Shown here: positions 1-8,559 of the stretch, one piece after another
Position numbering within the stretch: the stretch's first letter is position 1
Layout: the number at the start of each line of letters is the position of its first letter
Source: Pelagibius sp. Alg239-R121
GTDB taxonomy: Bacteria > Pseudomonadota > Alphaproteobacteria > Kiloniellales > Kiloniellaceae
Assembly: GCF_947331435.1 (NCBI RefSeq)
Contig: NZ_CAMZOF010000007.1
Span: 1-64,000 of the forward strand
Length of the DNA: 64,000 nt
Reading direction: 5' to 3'
Notes under the pieces: model-generated
What the model was told of the DNA's origin: nothing
Database searches by the model: none
Seen by the model: only the letters and a program-made list of their open reading frames with translations
Position numbers and translations under genes: made by a program

Positions 1-650
1 CCTGGTCGCGGCGTAACCGAGCAGGGAATCCACTTAAGAAACGACAAGAAACTGCTCAAACAAACCGAACCACCTCTAACTTCTTGATTGCGACAGGATA
101 ATAATCCGATTCAGCCTTTCGGTGTGTATCGCGCGCCGGAATGCGCTAAGCTGCCTGCTCGGGTTTGATGAATAACCCTATAGCGCATGTCGCGTTGGAT
201 CGCATTCTTACGCGCATCAGAACGCGTTGTGCTCCGCAAACGCTGCCTCGGATGCGTCTTCGAATAGGCATTTCCGATTAAGCGCGACACACGATTGGGT
301 AATTTGGGGAAAGAAACGGCGTTTTGGACGGCGGCAGGCAAGTTAAGGCGACAGCCTCTTCAGGTATCAAGGAGAGGCCGACCGCGGCGCTGGAGGACAT
401 TCCTTCTGCGGGAGCGCCAGCCGGAAACCGTGCCTGCTGGTCACAGTGCCAGTGTTTCTGCCGGGATGAAATCCGATGACGCTTCCGAATGGCTCGGTGC
501 GCGCAAACTAAGCGTCGTGGCACAACAACCACTTCGGGCGAGGCAGTTGCTTGCACTGCGGCACCAAAACGCAATCAACATCGTTCAAAGGGGACGCAAA
601 ATGCTTGAAGGCGTCTCTGTTCGAGTCATAAGGTCGGGGTGGAGGATCAT
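1..650. other. Intergenic/unassigned start of window
   Basis: I find no convincing gene in the first 650 bases. Open frames on both strands give Arg-rich, low-complexity translations without a recognisable domain or a good ribosome binding site. A short frame beginning at 601 follows a reasonable AAAGGGGA sequence but runs through the start of the class II aldolase gene in another frame and encodes only about 31 residues. The stretch may contain the promoter of the aldolase gene or degenerate coding sequence. Confidence 0.4.
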
Positions 651-671
651 ATGGGAAATCCACGTTTATGA
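651..671 (+). CDS. Six-codon leader ORF coupled to aldolase gene
   Basis: A GGAGG at 640-645 lies at ideal spacing before an ATG at 651, but that frame encodes only MGNPRL and then stops. Its TGA overlaps the ATG of the class II aldolase gene at 668 as ATGA. The aldolase ATG has no Shine-Dalgarno sequence of its own. I infer that ribosomes are loaded at the mini-ORF and reinitiate on the aldolase gene. It could also be chance, with the aldolase initiated directly from the same SD. Confidence 0.35.
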   Translation: MGNPRL

Positions 672-1402
672 GAACCGATCTGCAGGAAGCGCGTGAAGAT
701 TTGGCCGCCGCGCTGCGCTATGCCGACAAACTGGGTCTGAGTGAAGGCATCTGCAACCATTTCTCCTTCGCCATCTCGGACGATGGGCAGGAGTTTCTGG
801 TGAACCCGCAGGGCTTTCACTGGTCGGAGCTGAAAGCCTCGGACATCGTGCTCTGCCATCGCGATGGCCGGGTGCTGGACGGCGAGCACACGGTAGAGCC
901 GACGGCGTACTTCATCCATGCGCCGATCCACGCAGGACGACCAGCCGCCAAAGCTGTGCTCCATACTCACATGCCATACGCAACTTCCTTGACCATCGTC
1001 GAGGATGGCCGGTTGGAGATGGTTGAGCAGGGTGCGCTGCGTTTTCACGACCGCATTGCCTACGACGATGGTTATGGCGGACTGGCGCTGGATCATCAGG
1101 AAGGCGATCGGATCGCTGATGCGATGGCTGATAAGCCAATCGCGTTTCTCGGCCATCACGGCGTTGTCGTGACGGCACCGACTATGGCCAAGGCGTTTGA
1201 CGATCTCTATTACCTGGAACGCGCCGCGCAGGTGCAGACACTGGCCAGGATGCACGGCAAGCCGTTCAGGGAGATCCCACGGCAGGTGGTGGAGCAGACC
1301 GCGCGCCAGATCCTTGAAGAAAGCGATATGACCCAGGTTCAGGCGCATTTCGATGCGATCAAACGAATGCTGGATCGCGATGACCCCGGCTGGCGCGACT
1401 GA
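668..1402 (+). CDS. Class II aldolase/adducin family protein
   Basis: The 244-residue product has the class II aldolase/adducin fold: an N-terminal G-x-C-N-H-x-S motif (GICNHFSF, residues 26-33), a VLHTHMPYA segment holding the HTH metal ligands, and a second HHG at about 158-160. Family members are Zn-dependent aldolases or decarboxylases (fuculose-1-phosphate or ribulose-5-phosphate type), cytoplasmic and usually tetrameric. The substrate cannot be named; the protein is closest in feel to the many marine class II aldolase/adducin-domain proteins of unknown substrate. It stands alone, convergent with the methyltransferase gene. The start at 668 was chosen because the family N-terminus begins near here and because a leader ORF overlaps it. 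Confidence 0.85.
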   Translation: MRTDLQEAREDLAAALRYADKLGLSEGICNHFSFAISDDGQEFLVNPQGFHWSELKASDIVLCHRDGRVLDGEHTVEPTAYFIHAPIHAGRPAAKAVLHTHMPYATSLTIVEDGRLEMVEQGALRFHDRIAYDDGYGGLALDHQEGDRIADAMADKPIAFLGHHGVVVTAPTMAKAFDDLYYLERAAQVQTLARMHGKPFREIPRQVVEQTARQILEESDMTQVQAHFDAIKRMLDRDDPGWRD

Positions 1403-1480
1403 TCGGAACGAATACCTATAATCAATCAATCGCTATGGGGCATTCTCAACGCTCCTTGGTATTAATCGATCTCGCCAAAT

Positions 1481-2320
1481 CTAGTTTGGTACGATCCCCT
1501 CAGCGCAACACGCGGAGTACCACAGAGCAGCAGAGGAGTTCGCTTTCCACTGCTGAAGCCCGTCTATGCCACTGTCGAAAGACTCTTCGTCCAGAAGTTC
1601 TCCGTTCAATATCGCGTCTTTAGTGCCCGCAAGAGCGGCAATCAAATTGTCGGCGACAGCCTGAAATACTTCATTTCCTGCACAGCCACCAAAGAACACG
1701 CAACTGTTACGAATAGAGGTCAGCCCAGCACCTCGAAGTAACGAGACGAGGCGGCGCCCAACGTAGGGGTCACTGCCAAGCCTGTCGTAGGAACGAACGT
1801 AAGCCTGCCAAAGGGCCTGGAAACCTTGGGGTTCGGGCCATGGGCGAAAGTTACCATGATCATCGTCAGTGACAAAAACCCGTCCGCCGGGACGAACCGA
1901 CCGGACCATCTGTGCAATGACCAATGATGGACGGGGAACATGCTCCAGAAGAAAGCGGGCATGCGCAACGTCGAACGTTCCTAATTCCGGCTCACTCAAC
2001 GGGAGCTCGAGCGCATCACCTTTGCGAAACTCCACAAGCTCCGACTCCCCTGAACTATCGGCGAGTCTTTTCGCTTGCAACATCTGATCCCGATCCCGCT
2101 CAATTCCGACGACCTGCCTCTCGCTGCCCACTGTCCGTGCAATAAGACGCGTAAACTGACCAAGCCCGCTGCCAACGTCCAAGACGTTCTCTCCCGGCTG
2201 GAGATTAAGTTCTTTCAAGCAAGATTCATTCAAAATGTCATTAAGTAAGGATAACCGGTGTTGTTCCTCCGGTGAACTGCCATGAATGTACTCAGACGAC
2301 TCTGACATATCATCATTCAT
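1481..2320 (-). CDS. SAM-dependent class I methyltransferase
   Basis: A 279-residue cytoplasmic protein with a Rossmann methyltransferase core. Motif I is VLDVGSGLGQFT (about residues 46-57), followed by an acidic GIERD that would bind the ribose, the segment KGDALELPL, and a post-motif-II VRPGGRVFVTDDDHG. This matches UbiE/COQ5-like small-molecule methyltransferases. The acceptor is unknown. The gene is single, converges with the aldolase gene, and has a GGAGA about 10 bases before the ATG; a second ATG four codons downstream is an alternative start. Confidence 0.8.
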   Translation of the reverse strand: MNDDMSESSEYIHGSSPEEQHRLSLLNDILNESCLKELNLQPGENVLDVGSGLGQFTRLIARTVGSERQVVGIERDRDQMLQAKRLADSSGESELVEFRKGDALELPLSEPELGTFDVAHARFLLEHVPRPSLVIAQMVRSVRPGGRVFVTDDDHGNFRPWPEPQGFQALWQAYVRSYDRLGSDPYVGRRLVSLLRGAGLTSIRNSCVFFGGCAGNEVFQAVADNLIAALAGTKDAILNGELLDEESFDSGIDGLQQWKANSSAALWYSACCAEGIVPN

Positions 2321-2675
2321 AAGTTACTTTCTCCGGCATAATTGATTGATGGCGAACTGCCTAATTTGGATAACGGATAATTTGATCATGTATATCCGCG
2401 GCACCCCCGCTCATTCAGATGAGGGCAAGCCGCATCATGCACCTTCTCGAAGCTCGCGCTTAACACTATTAGAAATAGTGTTGAGAGATATGGATTAAAT
2501 TCAGGATAGCGGGCCTTGGTCGAATGCGTTGCGGAAGATCGGTAAAATGGGCCCCGAGTAGTAATTCGCTGCGACGACCATGAACGTCCGCTTCCGTGCC
2601 CGCAGGATCCGGTACTCTGTAGGCAGTCGTTTTGGAAACCCGAATTCGCCCGCGTCAGTTCCGATTGCATCGGGT
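2321..2675. other. Intergenic, no gene seen
   Basis: This stretch of about 350 bases holds the promoter region of the upstream small reading frame's downstream side and of the methyltransferase. Frames on both strands look non-coding. No terminator with a clear T-run or repeat was recognised. Confidence 0.4.
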
Positions 2676-2837
2676 CTAAAGTGGCTCGCTGCCTGCTTTA
2701 TGTTCCTGCCGGCGCTTTGTCCTTTTCCAAAGCCGCGCTATGCACGCGCCAATCAAGGCAAGACCGATGGCGAAAGCGATCAAGTCCCCTGCGCCGACAG
2801 TGAGTTTGATTATCGGGTCGGCTATGTGGTGCATCAT
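2676..2837 (-). CDS. Possible small one-TM membrane protein
   Basis: A 53-residue minus-strand frame starts at two consecutive ATG codons. It encodes a short N-terminal segment, a hydrophobic stretch at about residues 17-35 (DLIAFAIGLALIGACIARL) and a strongly basic tail (WKRTKRRQEHK). The single hydrophobic helix with a positive cytoplasmic flank is a typical small membrane protein layout and is unlikely in random GC-rich sequence. The ribosome binding site is weak. It lies between the gamma-glutamyltransferase and methyltransferase genes, on the same strand as both. Function unknown. Confidence 0.35.
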   Translation of the reverse strand: MMHHIADPIIKLTVGAGDLIAFAIGLALIGACIARLWKRTKRRQEHKAGSEPL

Positions 2838-2944
2838 CTGTCCGCTATCCCGCTCATCGCCCGAACAGGTTTAAACCGGGTTGCGTTGCATGTGGGAGTT
2901 TCTTTGTTATTCGGACCGGGTAGGGGGCAATGGCTCGGCGTCGA

Positions 2945-4666
2945 CTAATGTTCAGGCGCGTCATCCGGGGCGCGGCCGGGCCAGAAGCGGACACCTGGGC
3001 GTGCGCGGCCGCCGCCCAGCGCTGCGACGGTGCCGTCGGCACGCCAGCAGGCGGCACCCTCCATCGTCCCGTCGGGTGAGACTGAAATCGCATTCATCCC
3101 GCCGCCCACGTGCGGCATCACGCGCACGTCGTGGCCGCGCGCGCGCAGGGCCTCGGCCTGCGGCTTCAGCGCCGCCTCGATTTCCAAGTCGTGGCCTTCA
3201 GTCCAGATACGCGGCGCTTCGATGGCCTGTTGCAGCGTCATGCCATGGTCGATCAGATTGACGATGGCCTGGAACGCCGAGGGAAAGATCCGCAAACCTC
3301 CCGGCAGGCCAAGCGCCCAGCGAAGACGGTCGTCCTGCAGAATCATCATGGGGGCCATCGAGGTCGGGACCCGTTTGCCCGGCGCAACCGACAGCGCGCG
3401 GCCGGGGTGCGGGTCGAAGTTCATCATGTAGTTGTTCGGGATGATCCCGGTGCCTGGAACCATGAAGCGTGCGCCGAAAATTCCGTTGATCGTATGCGTG
3501 GCCGAGACAACGTTGCCGTCGGCATCCGCGACCGTGACATGTGTGGTGTCGGAGCTTTCGGGGGCACTTGCTGCTGCGGTCGGGCCCGCCACGCCCCGGA
3601 GACCCGCCACATCCCGGAGATCCGCCACATCCCGAAGACGCGCCTGGCAGTCGGTGGCATAGGCCTTGGAAATCAGGCGTTCGACCGGAATGTCGATGAA
3701 ATCCGGATCGCCGCTTGCTGCACGCCGGTCCTCGAAGCCAACGCGCAGAACCTCGGCCATCAGATGCAGGGCGGCCTCGCTGCCGAAACCCAGAGCCGCG
3801 ACGTCGTAGGGTTCCAGAAGATTGAGCATCTGCGCAATATGTACGCCCGAGGAGGCGGGAGGCGGGGGGCCGACGACCGTGAATCCTCGATAGCTGCCAC
3901 GGATCACGGAGCGTTCCCGCGGGCTGTAGCCTGCCAGATCTGTCTGCGTCACCCAGCCGGCGTCCGGACCGCCGGTTGCTATGCGCTCTGCCAGTGCGAC
4001 TCCCAGAGCACCGCCGTGAAGCGCAGCGGCACCTTCGCGGGCGATGAGCCGCAGTGACTGGGCGAAGTCGCTTTGCACCAGGCGGCTTCCAGCGGGGCAG
4101 GGGGATCCGCCAGCCAGGAACAGGTCGGCGATCACCTTGTCCTGTACGAGATCCTCTGCTGCTTCGGTAATGGCGCCTTCCAGGTAGGGGGTCACGACAA
4201 AGCCCCGTTCGGCCAGGCGGACGGCGGGGTCAATCACGTCGGCAAACGGCAGCTTGCCCCAGCGGCTGTGCATTTCGCACCAGGCGGCCAGATTGCCCGG
4301 CACGGCCACTGCCGACGGCCCAAGTGCAGAACGCCGGTCCCTCGTTTCCATGTGATTGGGGGGCTCGTCCGAAACGGGTTCGTAAATGTCCGTCGAGGTG
4401 CCGGCTGCGGCGTGGGCCAGGCCGTCGATCACGCTGTGGCTGCCGTCCGACAGACGTACATGGGCCAGCCCGCCGCCCGCGATCCCCACCATCATCGGTT
4501 CGACGACGCACAGCGCCAGAAGGGCGCCGACTGCGGCATCGATCCCGTTGCCGCCCGCCGCAAGAATTTCGTAGCCGGCGGCGGTTCCCAAGGGGTGGTT
4601 CGTGACCACCATTCCGCCCTGTCCCCGTGCCGGGGTCTTTTCGCAAGTGAATGGAAGCCGTCGCAT
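2945..4666 (-). CDS. ggt: Gamma-glutamyltransferase family protein
   Basis: A 573-residue N-terminal-nucleophile hydrolase of the gamma-glutamyltransferase family. The N-terminus shows VVTNHPLGTAAGYEIL and GGNGIDAAVG; the autoprocessing and catalytic threonine lies in SSDTTHVTVADADGN, the usual start of the small subunit; GKRVPTSMAP and GLPGGLRI follow. The enzyme removes or transfers the gamma-glutamyl group of glutathione and related compounds. No signal peptide is visible, so a cytoplasmic location or a role on gamma-glutamylated intermediates is possible. It is transcribed behind the GntR gene 77 bases upstream. An 18-bp tandem repeat adds three DV(A/G)xLR-like units just before the processing site, an unusual insertion there. 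Confidence 0.9.
   Translation of the reverse strand: MRRLPFTCEKTPARGQGGMVVTNHPLGTAAGYEILAAGGNGIDAAVGALLALCVVEPMMVGIAGGGLAHVRLSDGSHSVIDGLAHAAAGTSTDIYEPVSDEPPNHMETRDRRSALGPSAVAVPGNLAAWCEMHSRWGKLPFADVIDPAVRLAERGFVVTPYLEGAITEAAEDLVQDKVIADLFLAGGSPCPAGSRLVQSDFAQSLRLIAREGAAALHGGALGVALAERIATGGPDAGWVTQTDLAGYSPRERSVIRGSYRGFTVVGPPPPASSGVHIAQMLNLLEPYDVAALGFGSEAALHLMAEVLRVGFEDRRAASGDPDFIDIPVERLISKAYATDCQARLRDVADLRDVAGLRGVAGPTAAASAPESSDTTHVTVADADGNVVSATHTINGIFGARFMVPGTGIIPNNYMMNFDPHPGRALSVAPGKRVPTSMAPMMILQDDRLRWALGLPGGLRIFPSAFQAIVNLIDHGMTLQQAIEAPRIWTEGHDLEIEAALKPQAEALRARGHDVRVMPHVGGGMNAISVSPDGTMEGAACWRADGTVAALGGGRARPGVRFWPGRAPDDAPEH
3591..3644. repeat. 18-bp tandem repeat, three copies, inside ggt
   Basis: Three consecutive 18-bp units (3591-3608, 3609-3626, 3627-3644) of the form AC(G/A)(C/T)CCC(G)(G/A)GA... 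each end in a CGCC or CCGCC. They are in frame and encode repeated LRDVA/LRGVA hexapeptides on the minus strand, in the linker just before the catalytic threonine. Copy-number change would lengthen the linker by six residues per unit. Confidence 0.75.
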
Positions 4667-4702
4667 GCGTGTGTCTCTTTCCGCGGATTGCTTAACCCGG
4701 CT

Positions 4703-4753
4703 GTTTGCCTATTCCGGATGTTTATCTATTCCGGTTGCTTATCTATTTCGACT
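4703..4753. repeat. 17-bp tandem repeat, three copies, between GntR gene and ggt
   Basis: Three imperfect 17-bp units (4703-4719, 4720-4736, 4737-4753), consensus GTTTATCTATTCCGG plus two bases, straddle the stop codon of the GntR gene and the 5' flank of ggt. They may be an operator array, an mRNA structure element, or simple slippage repeats. The third copy includes the last codons of the GntR gene. Confidence 0.6.
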
Positions 4754-5453
4754 GCCCGAAGTCGGACAGCGAGGCGACAACCCGGGGCATCGAACTCAGA
4801 TGCTCCTGCGTCAGCGACAGCGCCTTCGCTTCGTCGTAGGCAGCCAGCGCCTCGGCAATGGAGCGGTGCGAGGTGCCTTCCCGCACCCTGGGAACCCCCA
4901 ATTGAAAGGACAGCATGGCGACCCGGGTCAGGTTTGCCCTGAGATTCTCGAACACCTGGCACAGCACGGCATTGCCCGCGGCAGCCACGACCGTTTCGTG
5001 AAATCGGTGATTGAGATCCGCGAAAGCCAGGTGGTCGCCGTCGGCAATTTCCTCATGCTCATCGCAAAGATCGAAGAGCAGCTGTGGAATCGGCTGCTTA
5101 TCCCGGCAGATCCTGCGTATCGCATGGCTTTCGACCATCAGACGGACATCGTAGAGGTCGAAAAGTTCGTTGGTGGAAATCGGTTTGACCATCGCACCGC
5201 GGCGCGGGTGCAGCACCAGAAACCCCTCGGCTGCCAAGCGGCTCAGCGCCTCGCGAACCGGTGTGCGGGAAACGCCGGTTGCCTTCGTCGCCGAGGCTTC
5301 CTCGATGAATTCTCCTGGCGGAAAGTCCCCACGCAGAATTCCCGCGCGCAGCCCATCGTACGCCCGCTGCCGTGCCGATTTGACCGCGTCCTTGCCGCCA
5401 CCGATTGCATGCGCGGGGGCCGGACTGTCGGAAATTGTTGCCGTTCGGTTCAT
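4743..5453 (-). CDS. GntR/FCD family transcriptional regulator
   Basis: A 236-residue regulator. An N-terminal winged helix (about residues 20-90) carries AYDGLRAGILRGDFPPGEF and the signature GVSRTPVREALSRLAAEGFL; a C-terminal FCD ligand domain has DVRLMVESHA, FADLNHRFHE and HRSIAEAL, with His and Asp residues that bind metal and a carboxylate ligand. FCD regulators normally respond to organic acids, which fits the divergent TRAP transporter operon. I chose the ATG at 5453; a longer frame reaches 5663 but the added residues do not look like this family. An operator-like palindrome lies upstream. Confidence 0.88.
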   Translation of the reverse strand: MNRTATISDSPAPAHAIGGGKDAVKSARQRAYDGLRAGILRGDFPPGEFIEEASATKATGVSRTPVREALSRLAAEGFLVLHPRRGAMVKPISTNELFDLYDVRLMVESHAIRRICRDKQPIPQLLFDLCDEHEEIADGDHLAFADLNHRFHETVVAAAGNAVLCQVFENLRANLTRVAMLSFQLGVPRVREGTSHRSIAEALAAYDEAKALSLTQEHLSSMPRVVASLSDFGQSK

Positions 5454-5516
5454 TGATCGTCTCGCTATGGCGTCGGTAAACGGGCAACGATTCTGCTGGA
5501 CAAACAGACCGTCCTT

Positions 5517-5540
5517 CTCTTGTATACTTGGTGTGCACGC
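5517..5540. promoter_or_regulatory. Candidate GntR operator between gntR and dctP
   Basis: The intergenic region between the GntR gene and dctP contains TTGTATACTTGG, then GTGTGCAC. FCD-type GntR regulators commonly bind short palindromes of the TNGTATACNA or TTGTxxACAA kind. The position between divergent genes supports an operator, but the match is only partial. Confidence 0.35.
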
Positions 5541-5703
5541 AATAACAAGAACAAGATTCAACAGGGGGTGCGCAAAAGTCGCTGCGGCGGAAATGCTTGG
5601 GTAGACCCCACCCCACCGCACTGTCATCGGCGCATCCACCTGTGCCGCAACATGACAAATCATGGCTGGCCGGGCGCATTGCTAACAACCGGAGGAAATT
5701 AAG

Positions 5704-6699
5704 ATGAACCGACTGATTAGAGTGTTCCTCGCCACCGCGATGGTCGTAGGCGTGAGCGGCATGGCGGAGGCTGAAACAACATGGCGTATGGCCACCAAGA
5801 TGCCTGTGGACAGTCCCGAGGGGAAAGTTTTTCAGCGCTTCGCGGACCTGACCAAGGAGTACACCGGCGGTGAGTTAACGATTCAGGTGTTTCCGAACGA
5901 GCAGCTTGGCAAGGAAGACGCCGTGCTCGAACAAATGCAGACCGGGATCGTCAACATCTATGCCGAGGGTTTCGGCTACATGCGGAAATGGGCACCCGAG
6001 CTCTCCTGGATCTCGCCCGCCTTCGTTTTCGACGACTACGATCACTGGGTGCGCTTCATGGATTCCGAGCTGGTGAAAAGCTGGTTCGCCAAGGCCACCG
6101 CCGAATCCGGCGTGGGGCCTCTGGGCAACCCCACCGCCGTTCTGCGCGGACCGTTCCGGGTGATCGTGTCGAACAAGCCCATCGAAACGATCGACGACGT
6201 CGCTGCGCTGAAGTTGCGGATGCACCCCAACAAGCTGGCCATCGCAACCTGGAGCCATCTGGGCGCCGAGGTCATCACTCTGCCATGGACCGAGGTCTAC
6301 CAGTCGATCCAGAAGGACATCGTGCAGTCGGTGAATTCGCCCATCGCGCTGGTCGAATCGATGCGTTTCAACGAGGTTGCGCCGCATATCTCGCGTCACA
6401 ACGAATATTGGCAGTCCATCGGTTTTATGATGAATATCGCCGCCTACGATGCGCTGGATGACAAGACGCGGGACGGCCTGCTGCGCGCGTATGATGAGGC
6501 GGGCGCCCTGTCGCGCGAAATCATGGGTGAAGTCGCGGACAAGAGCATCAAGAATATGGTCGCTAACGGCGCGACCTACATGGAGCTCGACACTAAACCC
6601 TTCGTCGTAAAAATGCAGAGCTTCTACGAAAAGATGGACGAGACGGGCGAATTGCCTGACGGCTTCCTTGAAGCCGTTGAGGCGGCGCGCGCCAAATGA
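5704..6699 (+). CDS. dctP: TRAP transporter substrate-binding protein, DctP family
   Basis: A 331-residue periplasmic binding protein. Residues 1-23 form a signal peptide ending in AEA. The DctP fold shows ATKMPVDSPEG, FADLTKEYTGGEL, FPNEQLGKEDAVLEQMQTG, and the segment LKLRMHPN containing the conserved Arg that pairs with the ligand carboxylate. A strong GGAGG at 5691 precedes the ATG. The substrate is inferred to be an organic acid. It opens an operon with dctQ, dctM, an RraA-like gene and a GhrA-like gene, and its stop overlaps the dctQ start as ATGA. Confidence 0.93.
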   Translation: MNRLIRVFLATAMVVGVSGMAEAETTWRMATKMPVDSPEGKVFQRFADLTKEYTGGELTIQVFPNEQLGKEDAVLEQMQTGIVNIYAEGFGYMRKWAPELSWISPAFVFDDYDHWVRFMDSELVKSWFAKATAESGVGPLGNPTAVLRGPFRVIVSNKPIETIDDVAALKLRMHPNKLAIATWSHLGAEVITLPWTEVYQSIQKDIVQSVNSPIALVESMRFNEVAPHISRHNEYWQSIGFMMNIAAYDALDDKTRDGLLRAYDEAGALSREIMGEVADKSIKNMVANGATYMELDTKPFVVKMQSFYEKMDETGELPDGFLEAVEAARAK

Positions 6700-7262
6700 T
6701 CGCATTCCGCGACCACCAGCCGAAGGGCGCCCTGCAGGGCGCCCTTCTTGCGGCGGATCGTCTGACCTGGGGGCTGGGTGGTGTGTTCCAGTTGATCTGC
6801 AACATCTGCCTTCTCGTCATGTTGGGCCTGACCACGGTCACAATCATCGGCCGCCCTCTGGGGTTTTCGGCCTACTGGATATGGCCTTGGACGATGGTGT
6901 TTTTCGTATGGCTGTCCTTCTTCGGCTTCTTCGCGATCTTCGTCCGTCTCAAGGACGTGCGGATCGACTTTATCGCCAATCACATGGGCCGTTACGGCTT
7001 TCCGGTCACACGGCTGGTTTCGGACCTTTCTGCTCTGGCGATCTGCGGTGTGCTGATGCAGCAGATGCCCATGGTCATGGCCACTTCGCGCGGTTTCGTC
7101 GACGGTGCGATCCTGCCGGGCGGCGAAGAACTGTTCCGCCAGGCGTTGTCCGTACCGCTGTTCGTCTCGGCCGCGCTGATCATCGTTTCAGCGCTCGTAG
7201 ATCTGGGCAAGATGATCGTCGGGCTCCCTGAAAACCTCACAGAACATCACCCCGAGACCTGA
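6696..7262 (+). CDS. dctQ: TRAP transporter small permease subunit, DctQ family
   Basis: A 188-residue inner-membrane protein with four hydrophobic segments (about residues 30-55, 65-90, 105-125 and 148-168) and the DctQ-type segment RLKDVRIDFIANHM between helices two and three. It pairs with DctM to move the ligand delivered by DctP using the sodium gradient. Its ATG overlaps the dctP stop codon. The first codons are formed by the palindrome at 6722-6747, giving the peptide PKGALQGALLA, so the true start could be slightly downstream. Confidence 0.88.
   Translation: MIAFRDHQPKGALQGALLAADRLTWGLGGVFQLICNICLLVMLGLTTVTIIGRPLGFSAYWIWPWTMVFFVWLSFFGFFAIFVRLKDVRIDFIANHMGRYGFPVTRLVSDLSALAICGVLMQQMPMVMATSRGFVDGAILPGGEELFRQALSVPLFVSAALIIVSALVDLGKMIVGLPENLTEHHPET
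6722..6747. promoter_or_regulatory. 26-bp perfect palindrome at dctP-dctQ junction
   Basis: A perfect self-complementary 26-mer sits 22 bases after the dctP stop and inside the first codons of dctQ. Its half-site is GAAGGGCGCCCTG. In RNA it would form a very stable hairpin followed by a short pyrimidine-rich stretch. It could slow 3'-5' decay or partly terminate transcription so that the binding protein is made in excess over the membrane subunits. Confidence 0.6.
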
Positions 7263-7265
7263 GCC

Positions 7266-8549
7266 ATGGCTTACATCCTCTTCGGCAGTTTTATGGTGCT
7301 GATTCTGCTGAGAGTGCCGATCTCCATCGCTATCGGCGTCGCCGCGCTGGTCACCTTCCTGACGTCCGAATTTTCGACCTTTCTGCAGGTGATCCCGCAG
7401 CAGATGCTTGAAGGGGTGAACAAGGCCTCGCTGACCGCCGTGCCGTTTTTCATCATGGCCGGCAACCTGATGAACGTCACCGGCGTGACAGAGCGGATCT
7501 TTAATTTCGCCAATGCGCTGGTGGGGCATCTGCGCGCCGGGCTTGCGCAGGTCAACATTCTCAGCTCGATGATCTTCGCGGGTATCTCGGGCGCGGCCGT
7601 GGCCGATTGTGCGGGTCTCGGCGCTATCGAGATCAAGGCCATGCGCGAACGTGGCTACAGGTCCGATTTTGCAGCTGCGATCACCGTCGCCTCATCGGTC
7701 GTCGGTCCGCTGATCCCGCCGTCGATCGGCCTCGTGCTCTATGCTTTCCTGGCGCAACAATCCATCGAACGGATGTTTCTCGCCGGTCTTATTCCCGGCA
7801 TCATCGTCGGCCTGGCGCTGATGATCTACGTCCGTATCGTTGCGCAGTTCCGCGACTTCCCGACCCAGCCGCGTGCCTCGAGGCGTGAAGTCGCCGGTAC
7901 CGCCAAGCACGGTTTCCTCGCCCTGCTGGCGCCGGCGATCATCCTCGGTTCGATCATGTTCGGGTTCGTCACCGCGACCGAAGCCGGTGTGCTGGCCTGT
8001 CTTTATTGCATAGGCCTGGGTGTCTGGTACCGCGAACTGACGCTCAAGAAGTTCCTTCAGGCCTTGACCGACAGTGCCATGATGACTGCGGTCATTATGA
8101 TTATCATCGCCTTTTCCATCGCGATGGGCTGGCTTCTGGCCATCGATCAAACTCCGCAGAAAATGGCCGAGGCGACCTTTGCCCTGACCGAAAACAAGAA
8201 TGTCTTTCTTGCGTTGCTGTTGGTGTTCATCATCATCGTGGGCTGCGTTGTGGAAGGCGTTCCGGCCAAGCTCATCCTCGTGCCGACCCTTCTTCCGGTT
8301 ATCGACGCCTATGGCATCGACCGGGTGCATTTTGGAATCATCATGCAGTTGGGCCTGCTGATCGGCATCGCGACGCCACCGATGGGCATCGGTCTTTACA
8401 TTGTATCCGAGGTCGGACGCGTCCGCTTCGAGAAGGTGACGATGGCCGTGCTGCCCATGCTTGTGCCCCTGATTACCGTGCTGGTGCTGCTGACCTACGT
8501 ACCTCAAACCGCTACTTTCCTCCCCGATCTCCTTCTTGGATCCGACTAA
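7266..8549 (+). CDS. dctM: TRAP transporter large permease subunit, DctM family
   Basis: A 427-residue polytopic membrane protein with about 12 hydrophobic segments. Family motifs include RVPISIAIGVAAL near the N-terminus, VPFFIMAGNLMN, ISGAAVADCAGLG, IPPSIGLVLYA, FVTATEAGVLA and IGIATPPMGIGLY; the conserved Asn, Ser and Thr in these loops form the sodium and substrate sites. It begins three bases after dctQ. A long C-terminal hydrophobic tail is normal for the family. Confidence 0.93.
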   Translation: MAYILFGSFMVLILLRVPISIAIGVAALVTFLTSEFSTFLQVIPQQMLEGVNKASLTAVPFFIMAGNLMNVTGVTERIFNFANALVGHLRAGLAQVNILSSMIFAGISGAAVADCAGLGAIEIKAMRERGYRSDFAAAITVASSVVGPLIPPSIGLVLYAFLAQQSIERMFLAGLIPGIIVGLALMIYVRIVAQFRDFPTQPRASRREVAGTAKHGFLALLAPAIILGSIMFGFVTATEAGVLACLYCIGLGVWYRELTLKKFLQALTDSAMMTAVIMIIIAFSIAMGWLLAIDQTPQKMAEATFALTENKNVFLALLLVFIIIVGCVVEGVPAKLILVPTLLPVIDAYGIDRVHFGIIMQLGLLIGIATPPMGIGLYIVSEVGRVRFEKVTMAVLPMLVPLITVLVLLTYVPQTATFLPDLLLGSD

Positions 8550-8559
8550 CAGGACTGTC

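Noticed and set aside
3110-4057. Long plus-strand frame opposite ggt
   Set aside because: It is the antisense shadow of a well-supported enzyme; its translation is Arg/His-rich and has no domain.
3591-4753. CRISPR array from the two tandem repeats
   Set aside because: Repeat units are directly adjacent without spacers, only three copies each, and one set is coding.
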